DNA of 64,000 bases from Candidatus Poribacteria bacterium (GTDB lineage Bacteria > Poribacteria > WGA-4E > WGA-3G), in NCBI GenBank assembly GCA_028824685.1, contig JAPPCZ010000044.1, forward strand, positions 59,473 to 123,472, written 5' to 3'. Of the stretch, positions 16,646 to 24,348 are shown piece by piece. The notes below the pieces were generated by a model. The model worked only from the letters and a program-made list of their open reading frames with translations. It was not told the DNA's origin and searched no databases. The position numbers were made by a program, and so were the translations under genes. The stretch's first letter is position 1, and each line of letters opens with the position of its first letter.

Positions 16646-17866
16646 TTATTCAACACTTTCTTCCTCACTAACATCAGAACTCGTATCCTCTATATCCGAA
16701 TTATTGTTTTCATTTTCATTAGGTGGTGTAGACAGATAAAAATAAATCTGATCGAGTGTTAAGAGTGCCTGCAACGCTCTTTCTGGTTTGTAATCTTCTC
16801 CTAAAGCAACACCATGAAGAGCAGAATGTCGTGATAAGTCAACTTTTCCGGTTGTGGGGTCAAACTCTTTGAAAATGCTTTCCGTGAGATAATTTAAAAA
16901 ATACTGAGGTAAAAGTAACGACTGATCATCTTCAGTATTACGTTCACCAATATCTATAAGACGATCAATAAGTTTTTGTATGTCACGTGTCCTCTCTCCG
17001 CTATCTTCAAAATATAAGGAGCGCATAACCCCTTCAATTTCTGAATAAAGAGTCTTGATGCAATTTATGTAATCGCTTTTGGTTCTTCCTAAGAAAGCAT
17101 CAATACCAGCTTGCAATAGTTCTCGTTTTTCTTGGAAAAGGTTATTTTCCCACCATTTATCAGTCATCGCTTTTAGGCGGGATTCATCAAATTTTCCAAT
17201 CAGTGCAGTCACTTCATTGCTGGTATCAGAATCTCCATTTTGATAAACTGATGCTAATTCTTCAAACTCTTTTCCAACAATCTGTATGAATGGAAACCAA
17301 CCGTCAGCTACCATTTTCTGAAAGCAATTTTCTGATTCCAAAGTGCGATAAACTTCCTCAAAGCTTAAATATCTATAAAGCTGCGCGAGTATTCTCTGTC
17401 TCGTGGTAATATCAGATTTTCTACCCTGATTCAAAAAGTCAAAATATAACAAGAATTTCCAGCCAACTTTCAAGCAACAGACAATACTGTCGGAATCTTG
17501 TATTTCTATGTTAGAAAAACTCAATTCATTTATATCTGCTATATCGCTTTTCATGACAAGTGATCCTGGATCTAAACTTTCTAGATTTCGCTTGAGTCGA
17601 ACTTGTGTTTCCACTACTAAATCATTGAAATATACATCTGCACTCAGGTCACTATGAATAAGTATTAAAAAACTGTGAATATTGTTAACGTTTGCTGAGA
17701 AATCTTTAGAGTTAAAGTAGATGTTAGATAATTGTTCCATGTACCTGTAAAACTTCGAATCATCTGAAGTTAATCCCTGAGATACCGCTACCTTACAGCG
17801 ACCGTCAGGAAGAACACATTGCAAGATACCTGCGATATTTTGAACCTCATTAAGATGGACATGCAT
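16646..17866 (-). CDS. Unknown protein with a HEPN-like RxxxxH motif near its C-terminus
   Basis: 406 residues from ATG at 17866, preceded by AAGGAGAAATTATC. I do not recognise the family. The C-terminal third is helical and contains DLSRHSALHGVAL near residue 343, an R-x4-H arrangement like the catalytic motif of HEPN ribonucleases and abortive-infection proteins, followed by LQALLTLDQIYFYL. The last 20 residues are acidic and low-complexity (IEDTSSDVSEEESVE), and their DNA resembles the 3' end of the adjacent mod remnant. A toxin-like RNase in a defence locus is a reasonable hypothesis. The location between mod and res remnants supports a defence role but does not prove it. Confidence 0.6.
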   Translation of the reverse strand: MHVHLNEVQNIAGILQCVLPDGRCKVAVSQGLTSDDSKFYRYMEQLSNIYFNSKDFSANVNNIHSFLILIHSDLSADVYFNDLVVETQVRLKRNLESLDPGSLVMKSDIADINELSFSNIEIQDSDSIVCCLKVGWKFLLYFDFLNQGRKSDITTRQRILAQLYRYLSFEEVYRTLESENCFQKMVADGWFPFIQIVGKEFEELASVYQNGDSDTSNEVTALIGKFDESRLKAMTDKWWENNLFQEKRELLQAGIDAFLGRTKSDYINCIKTLYSEIEGVMRSLYFEDSGERTRDIQKLIDRLIDIGERNTEDDQSLLLPQYFLNYLTESIFKEFDPTTGKVDLSRHSALHGVALGEDYKPERALQALLTLDQIYFYLSTPPNENENNNSDIEDTSSDVSEEESVE

Positions 17867-17916
17867 GATAATTTCTCCTTTTAAATTTTTTTGTGCTCCA
17901 ATTAATACCAAAAATC

Positions 17917-18497
17917 TCAAAACCCGCGTCCATAAAACGCCTTATTCAACGCCTTATCCTCCGCACTCACTCCAAAATCCGCATCCTCTATTTCGGAGAG
18001 GTTGACATAGAGTTTATTTTTATCCAGCAGTTTTGCTAATAAGTGTCTTTGTAACTGCCTTCTGCTTCTTCCGATTTTTCTGGGTTTTCGGCGTTAACAT
18101 ACCAATTACGTTTTTCCCTCTTCCTTTGTCTGTCCGTCTTCAAGCACACAATCTTTGTAGGGCCAAACGAGTGAGATTTCGCCGCGTTCGCGCAGAAACT
18201 TACCGTCAATGTTCAAACCTATTTTGTTACGGAATTGGGTATAGGAATTGGCAAGGAAGTTTTTGGCGGTGATGTAGTCAATAAAGGTGTTGTGATTGAA
18301 AACCAATGCCCCATCAATTTCGTCAAAGAAGTTGATTTTACTTCTGGGTCGGACAGCAACAATCTGATGAGGTTGTGGTCAAGTTGCCATGCGTGGTCTT
18401 TGACTGCGGTGGGGAGGAGTTCGTCTGATTCGTCAGTAAAGTCGGGATTGGTTTTGAGGAGAGCAATAAGTTTTTCGTTGAAGTTCTGTTTCGGCAT
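17917..18497 (-). pseudogene. Decayed type III DNA methyltransferase subunit (mod), internally deleted
   Basis: The N-terminal part starts MPKQNFNEKLIALLKTNPDF and runs to EVKST. A frameshift then continues as ALVFNHNTFIDYITAKNFLA and FRNKIGLNIDGKFLRERGEI (to about 18106). The catalytic methyltransferase core is missing. The 3' end persists at 17917-18010, reading LLAKLLDKNKLYVNLSEIED to NKAFYGRGF and a stop, but in another frame. These ends match type III Mod proteins. It is therefore a dead gene at the upstream end of a former mod-res operon whose res remnant is at 14340-14684. Confidence 0.75.
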
Positions 18498-18526
18498 AGG
18501 TGTAGTATCTTCACAGTTCACCTGTT

Positions 18527-19117
18527 TTACTCAAGAAATGTTACACGATCATAAATTTCATGCAAAGGGAGTTCAGATTGGACTGAAATAAGCGGAAGGC
18601 GTTCCTCAAGGTTTTGAAAATCAGTGAGAATCCAATTGTTATCTTGGCGGCTGAAACGTTCAATACAAATTTTGTCTTGTGCAACGAGGATGTATTCTTG
18701 TAAAGATAGTAACTCTCGGTAGTGCATAAATTTTTCACCGCGATCATAAGCCTCTGTTGAAGGTGACAAAACTTCCACAAGAATAATTGGATTGAGAAGT
18801 ATATCAAAGACATCATCTTCAAAACGTGGCTCTTCACAAACGACAACGACATCCGGATAGAAATAGGACGAAGTACTGGGTGTACTTACCCGCATTTCGT
18901 TTGCATAAGTTTCACATTTACTACCTTTCAAGAGATTGCGAAGTTCACCAGATATATTGCTGGTAATAAGATTATGTGCTCGACTTGCACCGGACATTGC
19001 GATAATTTTCCCCTTAACGTACTCACTTCTAACCGTTTCTGCGTCAGGTATCGCCTTGCGTTCTAAAGTAATATATTCTTCGGGGGTGAGGTATGTTTGT
19101 ACAGCAGAAGTTGCCAT
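18527..19117 (-). CDS. Uma2-type (DUF820) protein, copy C
   Basis: 196 residues from ATG at 19117, with GGAGG 5 bases before it. DUF820 features: YLTPEEYITLERKAIPDAET at the start, YVKGKIIAMSGASRAHNLIT, YFYPDVVVVCEEPRFEDD and PIILVEVLSPSTEAYDRGEK with LQEYILVAQD, consistent with a PD-(D/E)XK-like nuclease fold. It is clearly diverged from the duplicated pair at 10148-11400. It sits between the decayed restriction locus and the proteasome operon and probably has no link to the latter. Confidence 0.85.
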   Translation of the reverse strand: MATSAVQTYLTPEEYITLERKAIPDAETVRSEYVKGKIIAMSGASRAHNLITSNISGELRNLLKGSKCETYANEMRVSTPSTSSYFYPDVVVVCEEPRFEDDVFDILLNPIILVEVLSPSTEAYDRGEKFMHYRELLSLQEYILVAQDKICIERFSRQDNNWILTDFQNLEERLPLISVQSELPLHEIYDRVTFLE

Positions 19118-19246
19118 GGGTTCCTCCAATAATACGCTGATACCTTCATTGTATCGTAACTGGGAGTGTGTGTCAAGGTTGGCATTGGATTTTGTTGAGG
19201 CAAGGCATAATCACTTATAGTTATTTTACATTCGGATATTTTAGGA

Positions 19247-20608
19247 TTAGATTGAATAAATCATTCGACTCGCTTCTTCAAATTCAGGTTCGAGTGGGTC
19301 AGTGGACAAGTACAACTTTTGGTAAGGTTCATACAGTTGGATATAACTCCAATTTACCCCACATAGGACTTTTCCATTATTGACAAGTTTGATAAATCTC
19401 CCACGAAACTTTGCGCGTGTGCGTTCAGGTGGCGCATGCATTGCATGGCGAATTTGGGCATCATCTAAAATTCGCTCTGTCAAACCTCGTTTTTCGGCTT
19501 TGTAGAAAATGCCTTCATCTTGCCGAATGTTGTGATATTCTAAATCTAAACGTCGCACCTCTGCGGAATCCCAGTTTAGAGAGCGATGATTGGCGTAAGT
19601 TTCAAGCCATTTCCGCTTAATAACCCAGTCCAATTCACGCTCTAATTGCATTGGGTCATCTTCCAGACAGGTCATGACGTATTCCCAACGTGCCATTACT
19701 TCGTCAGTGGTTGGATCAGATTCTGCTTGTTCAAGATACCTTTTTGCACACTCAAAGTATTGCCATTGCAGTTCAACAGCAGAAAGTCGCTTTCCGTTTT
19801 CAAGTTCAATAAGTCGTTTGCAGGCGATGTCTTCGGAAATTTCGTGTATCGCTTGCACAGAATTACGCAGGGCAAACCGTTCGCTAATAAAATGATCTTC
19901 AATCATGCGAAGAATGATACCCGTTGTTCCGATTTTCAAAAACGTTGAGAATTCGGACATATTGGAATCACCAACGATGACATGCAAACGCCTATATTTT
20001 TCGCGGTCAGCGTGGGGTTCGTCGCGCGTGTTTATAATACCGCGTGCGGTCGTTGTTGCGATGGAAATTTCTTCTCGGATGTGTTGGGCGCGCTGCGAAA
20101 TTTCATAGAAACCTTGATCGCTTCGTTTGACTTTACCTGCGCCGGAGTATATTTGTCGGGTGACAAAAAAAGGGATGAGTTGTGATGCTAACTGCCGAAA
20201 ACTAACCTTTTCTCGCTCCATGAGATAGTTTTCATGACAGCCATAAGTATTTCCTACTGTATCTAAGTTATTCTTAAAAATGGAGATCTTGCCGCGAAAA
20301 CCGTCGGCACGCATTCTTCGCTCAGCAGTTGTGGCAAGCCGTGTTACGATTCGCTCTCCTGCTTTATCATGTGCCACTAACTCTATAATATCGTCACATT
20401 CTGGGGTAGCGTATTCAGGGTGACACCCAATGTCTTGATAAAACCGTGCGCCGTTTTCTAAAAACACATCGGGATACATCCGCCCAGATATAATTTCGCG
20501 AAACAGATACATAACGACATTCTGGACCGTCAGTTTTTTGCTTCTATTCTTCTCTGGGGTACAGATTATCCCGTACTCGGTTTCCAAACCGTATATTCTA
20601 CGATGCAT
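19247..20608 (-). CDS. pafA: Pup--protein ligase PafA
   Basis: 453 residues. PafA joins the C-terminal Glu of deamidated Pup to lysines of target proteins, using ATP. It opens with RIYGLETEYGIICTP, whose acidic residues bind ATP and magnesium, followed by FLENGARFYQDIGCHPEYAT and HVIVGDSNMSEFSTFLKIGT, hallmarks shared with carboxylate-amine ligases. Its start overlaps the prcA stop by 11 bases, so it is the last gene of the proteasome operon. A paralogue with the opposite activity, Dop, lies at 22430-23917. Confidence 0.95.
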   Translation of the reverse strand: MHRRIYGLETEYGIICTPEKNRSKKLTVQNVVMYLFREIISGRMYPDVFLENGARFYQDIGCHPEYATPECDDIIELVAHDKAGERIVTRLATTAERRMRADGFRGKISIFKNNLDTVGNTYGCHENYLMEREKVSFRQLASQLIPFFVTRQIYSGAGKVKRSDQGFYEISQRAQHIREEISIATTTARGIINTRDEPHADREKYRRLHVIVGDSNMSEFSTFLKIGTTGIILRMIEDHFISERFALRNSVQAIHEISEDIACKRLIELENGKRLSAVELQWQYFECAKRYLEQAESDPTTDEVMARWEYVMTCLEDDPMQLERELDWVIKRKWLETYANHRSLNWDSAEVRRLDLEYHNIRQDEGIFYKAEKRGLTERILDDAQIRHAMHAPPERTRAKFRGRFIKLVNNGKVLCGVNWSYIQLYEPYQKLYLSTDPLEPEFEEASRMIYSI

Positions 20609-21308
20609 GATTAAAAATCTCAGCTATATCTTCAATGGAAAACCGACGAAATTTACGGCGTCCAGCGGTTGCGTCAAGACATGCAACTTCTATCGTTTGT
20701 GGCGATATCTGATATGGTTCCGACTCTTCTGCTTCAACACGTTCAAGAGTTCGTGAAGCAAGTTGTAATGCCGCGGGTAATTCTAAACCTTCTGTGTATG
20801 TTTCTTTAAGAATATCAGTGATAGCTTCCGCTCTGCCGCCTATAACTGCAAATTTTTCCTCTTCGTGATAGGTCCCGTCAAAGTCTACGTAGTAAATCTG
20901 GCTACCGACAGCAGGATTCCCATCCACCTCACACACGAGCAGTTCAATCTCTAAAGGTTTAGCATCCCATGCCTGAGCGATCGCACCCATGTGTTGTGAA
21001 TATAGGTTTGTCAGCCATTTTCCAGTGACATCTTCACGGTAGTAAGTAAAACCTTTCACTTCAGATTCACGAATACCTGCTACCCGAAGTGCCTCATATT
21101 CTGCAACACGACCAGTAGAGGCAAGTGCAATTTTGTCATAAATTTCAGAAATTTTAAAGGTCGTTCTGCGCGGGTTTTCGGCGACCATCAGCAGTCCATC
21201 CTTATATTCTAAGGCAACTACCTCTTTTGCTTGCTCAATCCCGCGACGGACAAAATCTTTCTTATCTTCCCAAATCTGTTCAGGCGACACGTAATAAGGC
21301 GTTGACAT
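20598..21308 (-). CDS. prcA: Proteasome subunit alpha
   Basis: 236 residues. It begins MSTPYYVSPEQIWEDKKDFV, the N-terminal segment that gates the 20S cylinder, then RRGIEQAKEVVALEYKDGLL, typical of alpha subunits. It forms the outer rings of the core particle and does not cleave peptides. Start ATG with GAGGAG upstream. It lies 42 bases behind prcB and overlaps pafA. Confidence 0.95.
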   Translation of the reverse strand: MSTPYYVSPEQIWEDKKDFVRRGIEQAKEVVALEYKDGLLMVAENPRRTTFKISEIYDKIALASTGRVAEYEALRVAGIRESEVKGFTYYREDVTGKWLTNLYSQHMGAIAQAWDAKPLEIELLVCEVDGNPAVGSQIYYVDFDGTYHEEEKFAVIGGRAEAITDILKETYTEGLELPAALQLASRTLERVEAEESEPYQISPQTIEVACLDATAGRRKFRRFSIEDIAEIFNHAS

Positions 21309-21350
21309 TCATAACTCCTCAAGATTTACCGAGTACACAGAAAAACTCGC

Positions 21351-22142
21351 TTATGGTTGTTCTAAGCGAGCGACTAACTCCCGGTACAACGCTGCAACGG
21401 TATCGTCTGGCACATCTGATACACCTGCTTCTGTAATTAATGTCAAGGTCGGAAAGATTTTCCGAATCAAATCAGGACCCCCAGTTGCAATATCCTCATC
21501 TGCTGCATCCCAGAGTGCTTCCGCAACTGCTTTTAGTGCCGATTCATTTGACATATCCGGTTGATACAACTTCTTTAAAGTTGACCGTGCATCTTTCCCA
21601 CCAGAACCGATAGCATAATAGGAGTCTTCCTCATAACGCCCACCGAGTGCATCGTACTTAAAGATGCGTCCTTTACCCTGTTTTAAGTCGTAACCTGCGA
21701 AAATCGGCAAAACAATAAGCCCCTGCATTGCTAAACTTAAATTTGCTCTGACAAGACTGGACAAATAATTTGCTTGTCCATCCAAGCTTAAGGATGCACC
21801 TTCTATTTTTTCATAGAATTCAACTTGAACTTGGAAGAGTTTTGCTGTCTCAATACAGGGACCCGCAACGCCAGCGACCGCTATTGCGGAGTGTCTATCA
21901 ATCTTATACACCTTCTGAATTCGTCGCTCTCCGACTTGGTAACCTTCTGTTGCCTGACGATCACCAGCAATAATCACCCCTTCGTCATACACAAGCGCGA
22001 GGACTGTCGTTCCTTCCAAAAAATTTTGTGGAACGGCATCTTGTAATCCGTTGGGTTGGTTCCAGTTACCGACCTGATCCGGGTATCGGTTCTTCAGAAT
22101 TTGTAAAAAATCGGTAGTTCCATAATCATGGAGTTTGAGCAA
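21351..22142 (-). CDS. prcB: Proteasome subunit beta
   Basis: 263 residues with a 44-residue propeptide ending FLEG; the catalytic Thr is residue 45 in GTTVLALVYDEGVIIAGDRQ. The Asp and Lys positions of the Ntn-hydrolase site are in AGDRQA and YKIDRH. The start appears to be TTG at 22142, two bases past the pup stop, with a GGGGAGGG purine run inside the end of pup. No in-frame ATG precedes the mature enzyme. This suggests translational coupling of pup and prcB. Confidence 0.94.
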   Translation of the reverse strand: MLKLHDYGTTDFLQILKNRYPDQVGNWNQPNGLQDAVPQNFLEGTTVLALVYDEGVIIAGDRQATEGYQVGERRIQKVYKIDRHSAIAVAGVAGPCIETAKLFQVQVEFYEKIEGASLSLDGQANYLSSLVRANLSLAMQGLIVLPIFAGYDLKQGKGRIFKYDALGGRYEEDSYYAIGSGGKDARSTLKKLYQPDMSNESALKAVAEALWDAADEDIATGGPDLIRKIFPTLTLITEAGVSDVPDDTVAALYRELVARLEQP

Positions 22143-22144
22143 TC

Positions 22145-22342
22145 CTACTGCCCTCCCCGCTGGATGTAGTTCTCGACGAATTCCTCGGAGTCTTCTTCCA
22201 GAATTTCGTCGATTTCATCAAGGAGTGCATCTAAATCTTCGGTTAACTCATCAACATTTTCTTTAAGCTCAGAATCGGGTTGTATCTCCGCAGTTTCATT
22301 CGCGGGATGGTCTCTGTATTCTTGCTGTTTTTCGCTTGGCAT
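22145..22342 (-). CDS. pup: Prokaryotic ubiquitin-like protein Pup
   Basis: 65 residues, disordered and acidic (DELTEDLDALLDEIDEILEE), ending in YIQRGGQ. The terminal Gln means it must be deamidated to Glu by Dop before ligation by PafA. The central segment provides the coiled-coil-forming helix that binds the Mpa ATPase. ATG preceded by GGAGTCCAAC. Placed just ahead of prcB, as in actinobacteria. Confidence 0.95.
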   Translation of the reverse strand: MPSEKQQEYRDHPANETAEIQPDSELKENVDELTEDLDALLDEIDEILEEDSEEFVENYIQRGGQ

Positions 22343-22429
22343 GTTGGACTCCTTTTTTTAAATTAAGGCAACGGAAACTCCGTATACCTTACATTTTCAG
22401 CATTAGGGATAAAACCTTTATCTACTAAA

Positions 22430-23917
22430 TTATTTGCAGTCAGCTTGGATTTGGTTCACGAGGTCAACAACCGTACAAGTGTTTAATAATTCACCAACAA
22501 TTTCTTGTGTGCCAAAGTGTGGACGTTCCATCATTATCTTATCAAAACCGGTTGGACCATTAAAAATGATTGAATTCCAACTCACACTGTGAATGTCATC
22601 AGGAAATTTTCGTAAACATGTTCCTCTAAAATATGCACGGGTATCTAATGGTGGATGCTGAATTGCATGTACGATTTCTTCATGCGTTAATATACGCTCA
22701 ACATGTCCATTCTTCAGCAATCGTGCATAAAGTCCTTTATCGGGTCGCAGGTCATGATACTGAAGATCCATCATCCGAACACGCGGGTCAGACCATTTGA
22801 AATCGTGACGTGCGACATAAGCATCAATCAACCGTTTCTTGATGACCCAATCTAAATGCTGTCCTAAAGACATCGGGTCGGTTTCTAAACTTTTTAAGAC
22901 AAAATCCCATTTTTCCAAAACATCTTCAACGATAGGCGTTCGTTCTTCACTGGAAAGATGTTGATGTGCAAGTTCAAGATATGCTCGTTGAATCTCTATT
23001 GTTGTCCATTTCCGACTATCTTTAAGCTCAATCTTATTTTTGCACGATAGATCACGTGATACCGATTTTACCACCGCAACCGGTTCTTGTAAAGCAAATT
23101 GCTTACCAACAACACCTTTTTCAATTAATTGTAAGACAATCGCTGTAATACCGACTTTCAGGTAGATAGCAAATTCGGACATATTTGAATCGCCCACTAT
23201 CACATGCAACCTACGATAAAGTTTTGAATCTGCGTGCGGTTCATCACGGGTGTTTATCAACGGACGTTCTACCATTGTGCTGAGACCGACCTCTTTTTCA
23301 AAGAAATCTGCCCGTTGTGAGATTTGGAAATCCGTATCGTCTGCCCCGTTTTCTGCTCCTACCTTACCGCTCCCTGTGATAATCTGTCGTGTTACAAGAA
23401 AAGGCGTTAATCCGTCTACGATATCCGAAAATGGCACCTTACGCGACATCAAATAATTTTCATGTGCTCCGTAACTATGTCCTTTATAATCAGTATTGTT
23501 TTTATAGATAATAATTTCTTGGTTATCCAGCAGCAACTGTTCTGCAGCAAGGCGGCTTAAATCCAAAATGAGTTCGCCAGCTTTTTCGTATTTAACAAGG
23601 TCCCGGGCATTTGAACATTCCGGTGTGCAGTATTCTGGGTGTGCATGGTCAACATAATATCTGCCGCCGTTTACTAAAATATCATTGATAACACTGTTGT
23701 TCTCATCCTCCACTGATGGATTTTGACTCTCCTCCATAAATCCACGGGCATCCATCAATGGGCTTTCTTGTGCATAATCCCACGAAATCGTTGGAATGTT
23801 GCGACTTTTATAGGCGTTCACAACTAATGTTGAAGCCGCTATCGGGTCTTGTTCTCGTGCATTTTTGACAGAAATACCGAACTCTGTTTCGGTGCCGATA
23901 ATTGTTGGTACTGACAT
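22430..23917 (-). CDS. dop: Pup deamidase/depupylase Dop
   Basis: 495 residues from ATG at 23917 (SVPTIIGTETEFGISVKNA); a TTG six codons earlier is a weaker alternative and neither has a strong ribosome site. Dop converts the C-terminal Gln of Pup to Glu and can strip Pup from targets. It differs from PafA by an extra segment after the first strand (roughly residues 40-75, DYAQESPLMDARGFMEESQN), the Dop loop. Shared motifs include VNGGRYYVDHAHPEYCTPEC and HVIVGDSNMSEFAIYLKVG. It lies 87 bases upstream of pup. Confidence 0.93.
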   Translation of the reverse strand: MSVPTIIGTETEFGISVKNAREQDPIAASTLVVNAYKSRNIPTISWDYAQESPLMDARGFMEESQNPSVEDENNSVINDILVNGGRYYVDHAHPEYCTPECSNARDLVKYEKAGELILDLSRLAAEQLLLDNQEIIIYKNNTDYKGHSYGAHENYLMSRKVPFSDIVDGLTPFLVTRQIITGSGKVGAENGADDTDFQISQRADFFEKEVGLSTMVERPLINTRDEPHADSKLYRRLHVIVGDSNMSEFAIYLKVGITAIVLQLIEKGVVGKQFALQEPVAVVKSVSRDLSCKNKIELKDSRKWTTIEIQRAYLELAHQHLSSEERTPIVEDVLEKWDFVLKSLETDPMSLGQHLDWVIKKRLIDAYVARHDFKWSDPRVRMMDLQYHDLRPDKGLYARLLKNGHVERILTHEEIVHAIQHPPLDTRAYFRGTCLRKFPDDIHSVSWNSIIFNGPTGFDKIMMERPHFGTQEIVGELLNTCTVVDLVNQIQADCK

Positions 23918-24087
23918 ATTCTTTTTTATATTCAAATAGAAACAACAGACATAAAAGTAATATTAGACTACATGTGCTAAATCTAAATGTTGGGTTTCGC
24001 TATACTTTATCCATAGGTGTAAACTTAAGAAAATGTCTGAATCATTATGATCCCTTCTCAATACGCATTGTTATTGGGATTGTCCAC

Positions 24088-24263
24088 TCTTCAGTCCCGT
24101 AGGGACGATATGTTTATAGATCACGGTCGAACAAGGTCTCTTTAGTCCCGTAGGGACGATATGTGGATAACAAAGACATTAGATAAACATATCGTCCCTA
24201 CGGGACTAAAGTCGGTAGTGTCAACGTTTATCTATAAACATATTGTCCCTACGGGACTGAAGA
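24088..24263. repeat. Large palindromic repeat, four CCCGTAGGG units arranged two forward, two reverse
   Basis: Units of the form TCCCGTAGGGACGATATGT occur at about 24094 and 24145 (plus sense) and at 24190 and 24240 (minus sense), 50-51 bases apart in each half. The two halves, each about 77 bases, are imperfect reverse complements. No coding capacity. It fills the 430-base gap between mpa and dop, flanked by partial GGGTTTCGC-type repeats near 23993 and 24305. Confidence 0.75.
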
Positions 24264-24348
24264 AGGTTTCCATATTTAGAAAATCCTAAAATTGGCACCT
24301 ATGCGTTTCGCTATGCTTTACCTAACCTACACTCACCTACATTTGCTG

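Noticed and set aside
16568..16762. 64-codon plus-strand frame starting MAPCLVIGRL
   Set aside because: It crosses the candidate RNA and then runs antisense to the 3' end of the 406-residue gene, with no ribosome site.
24088..24263. CRISPR-like direct repeats with even spacing (also at 39871 and 58090)
   Set aside because: Each locus has only two units per orientation, the second pair is inverted, units are internally palindromic, and no cas genes are present.
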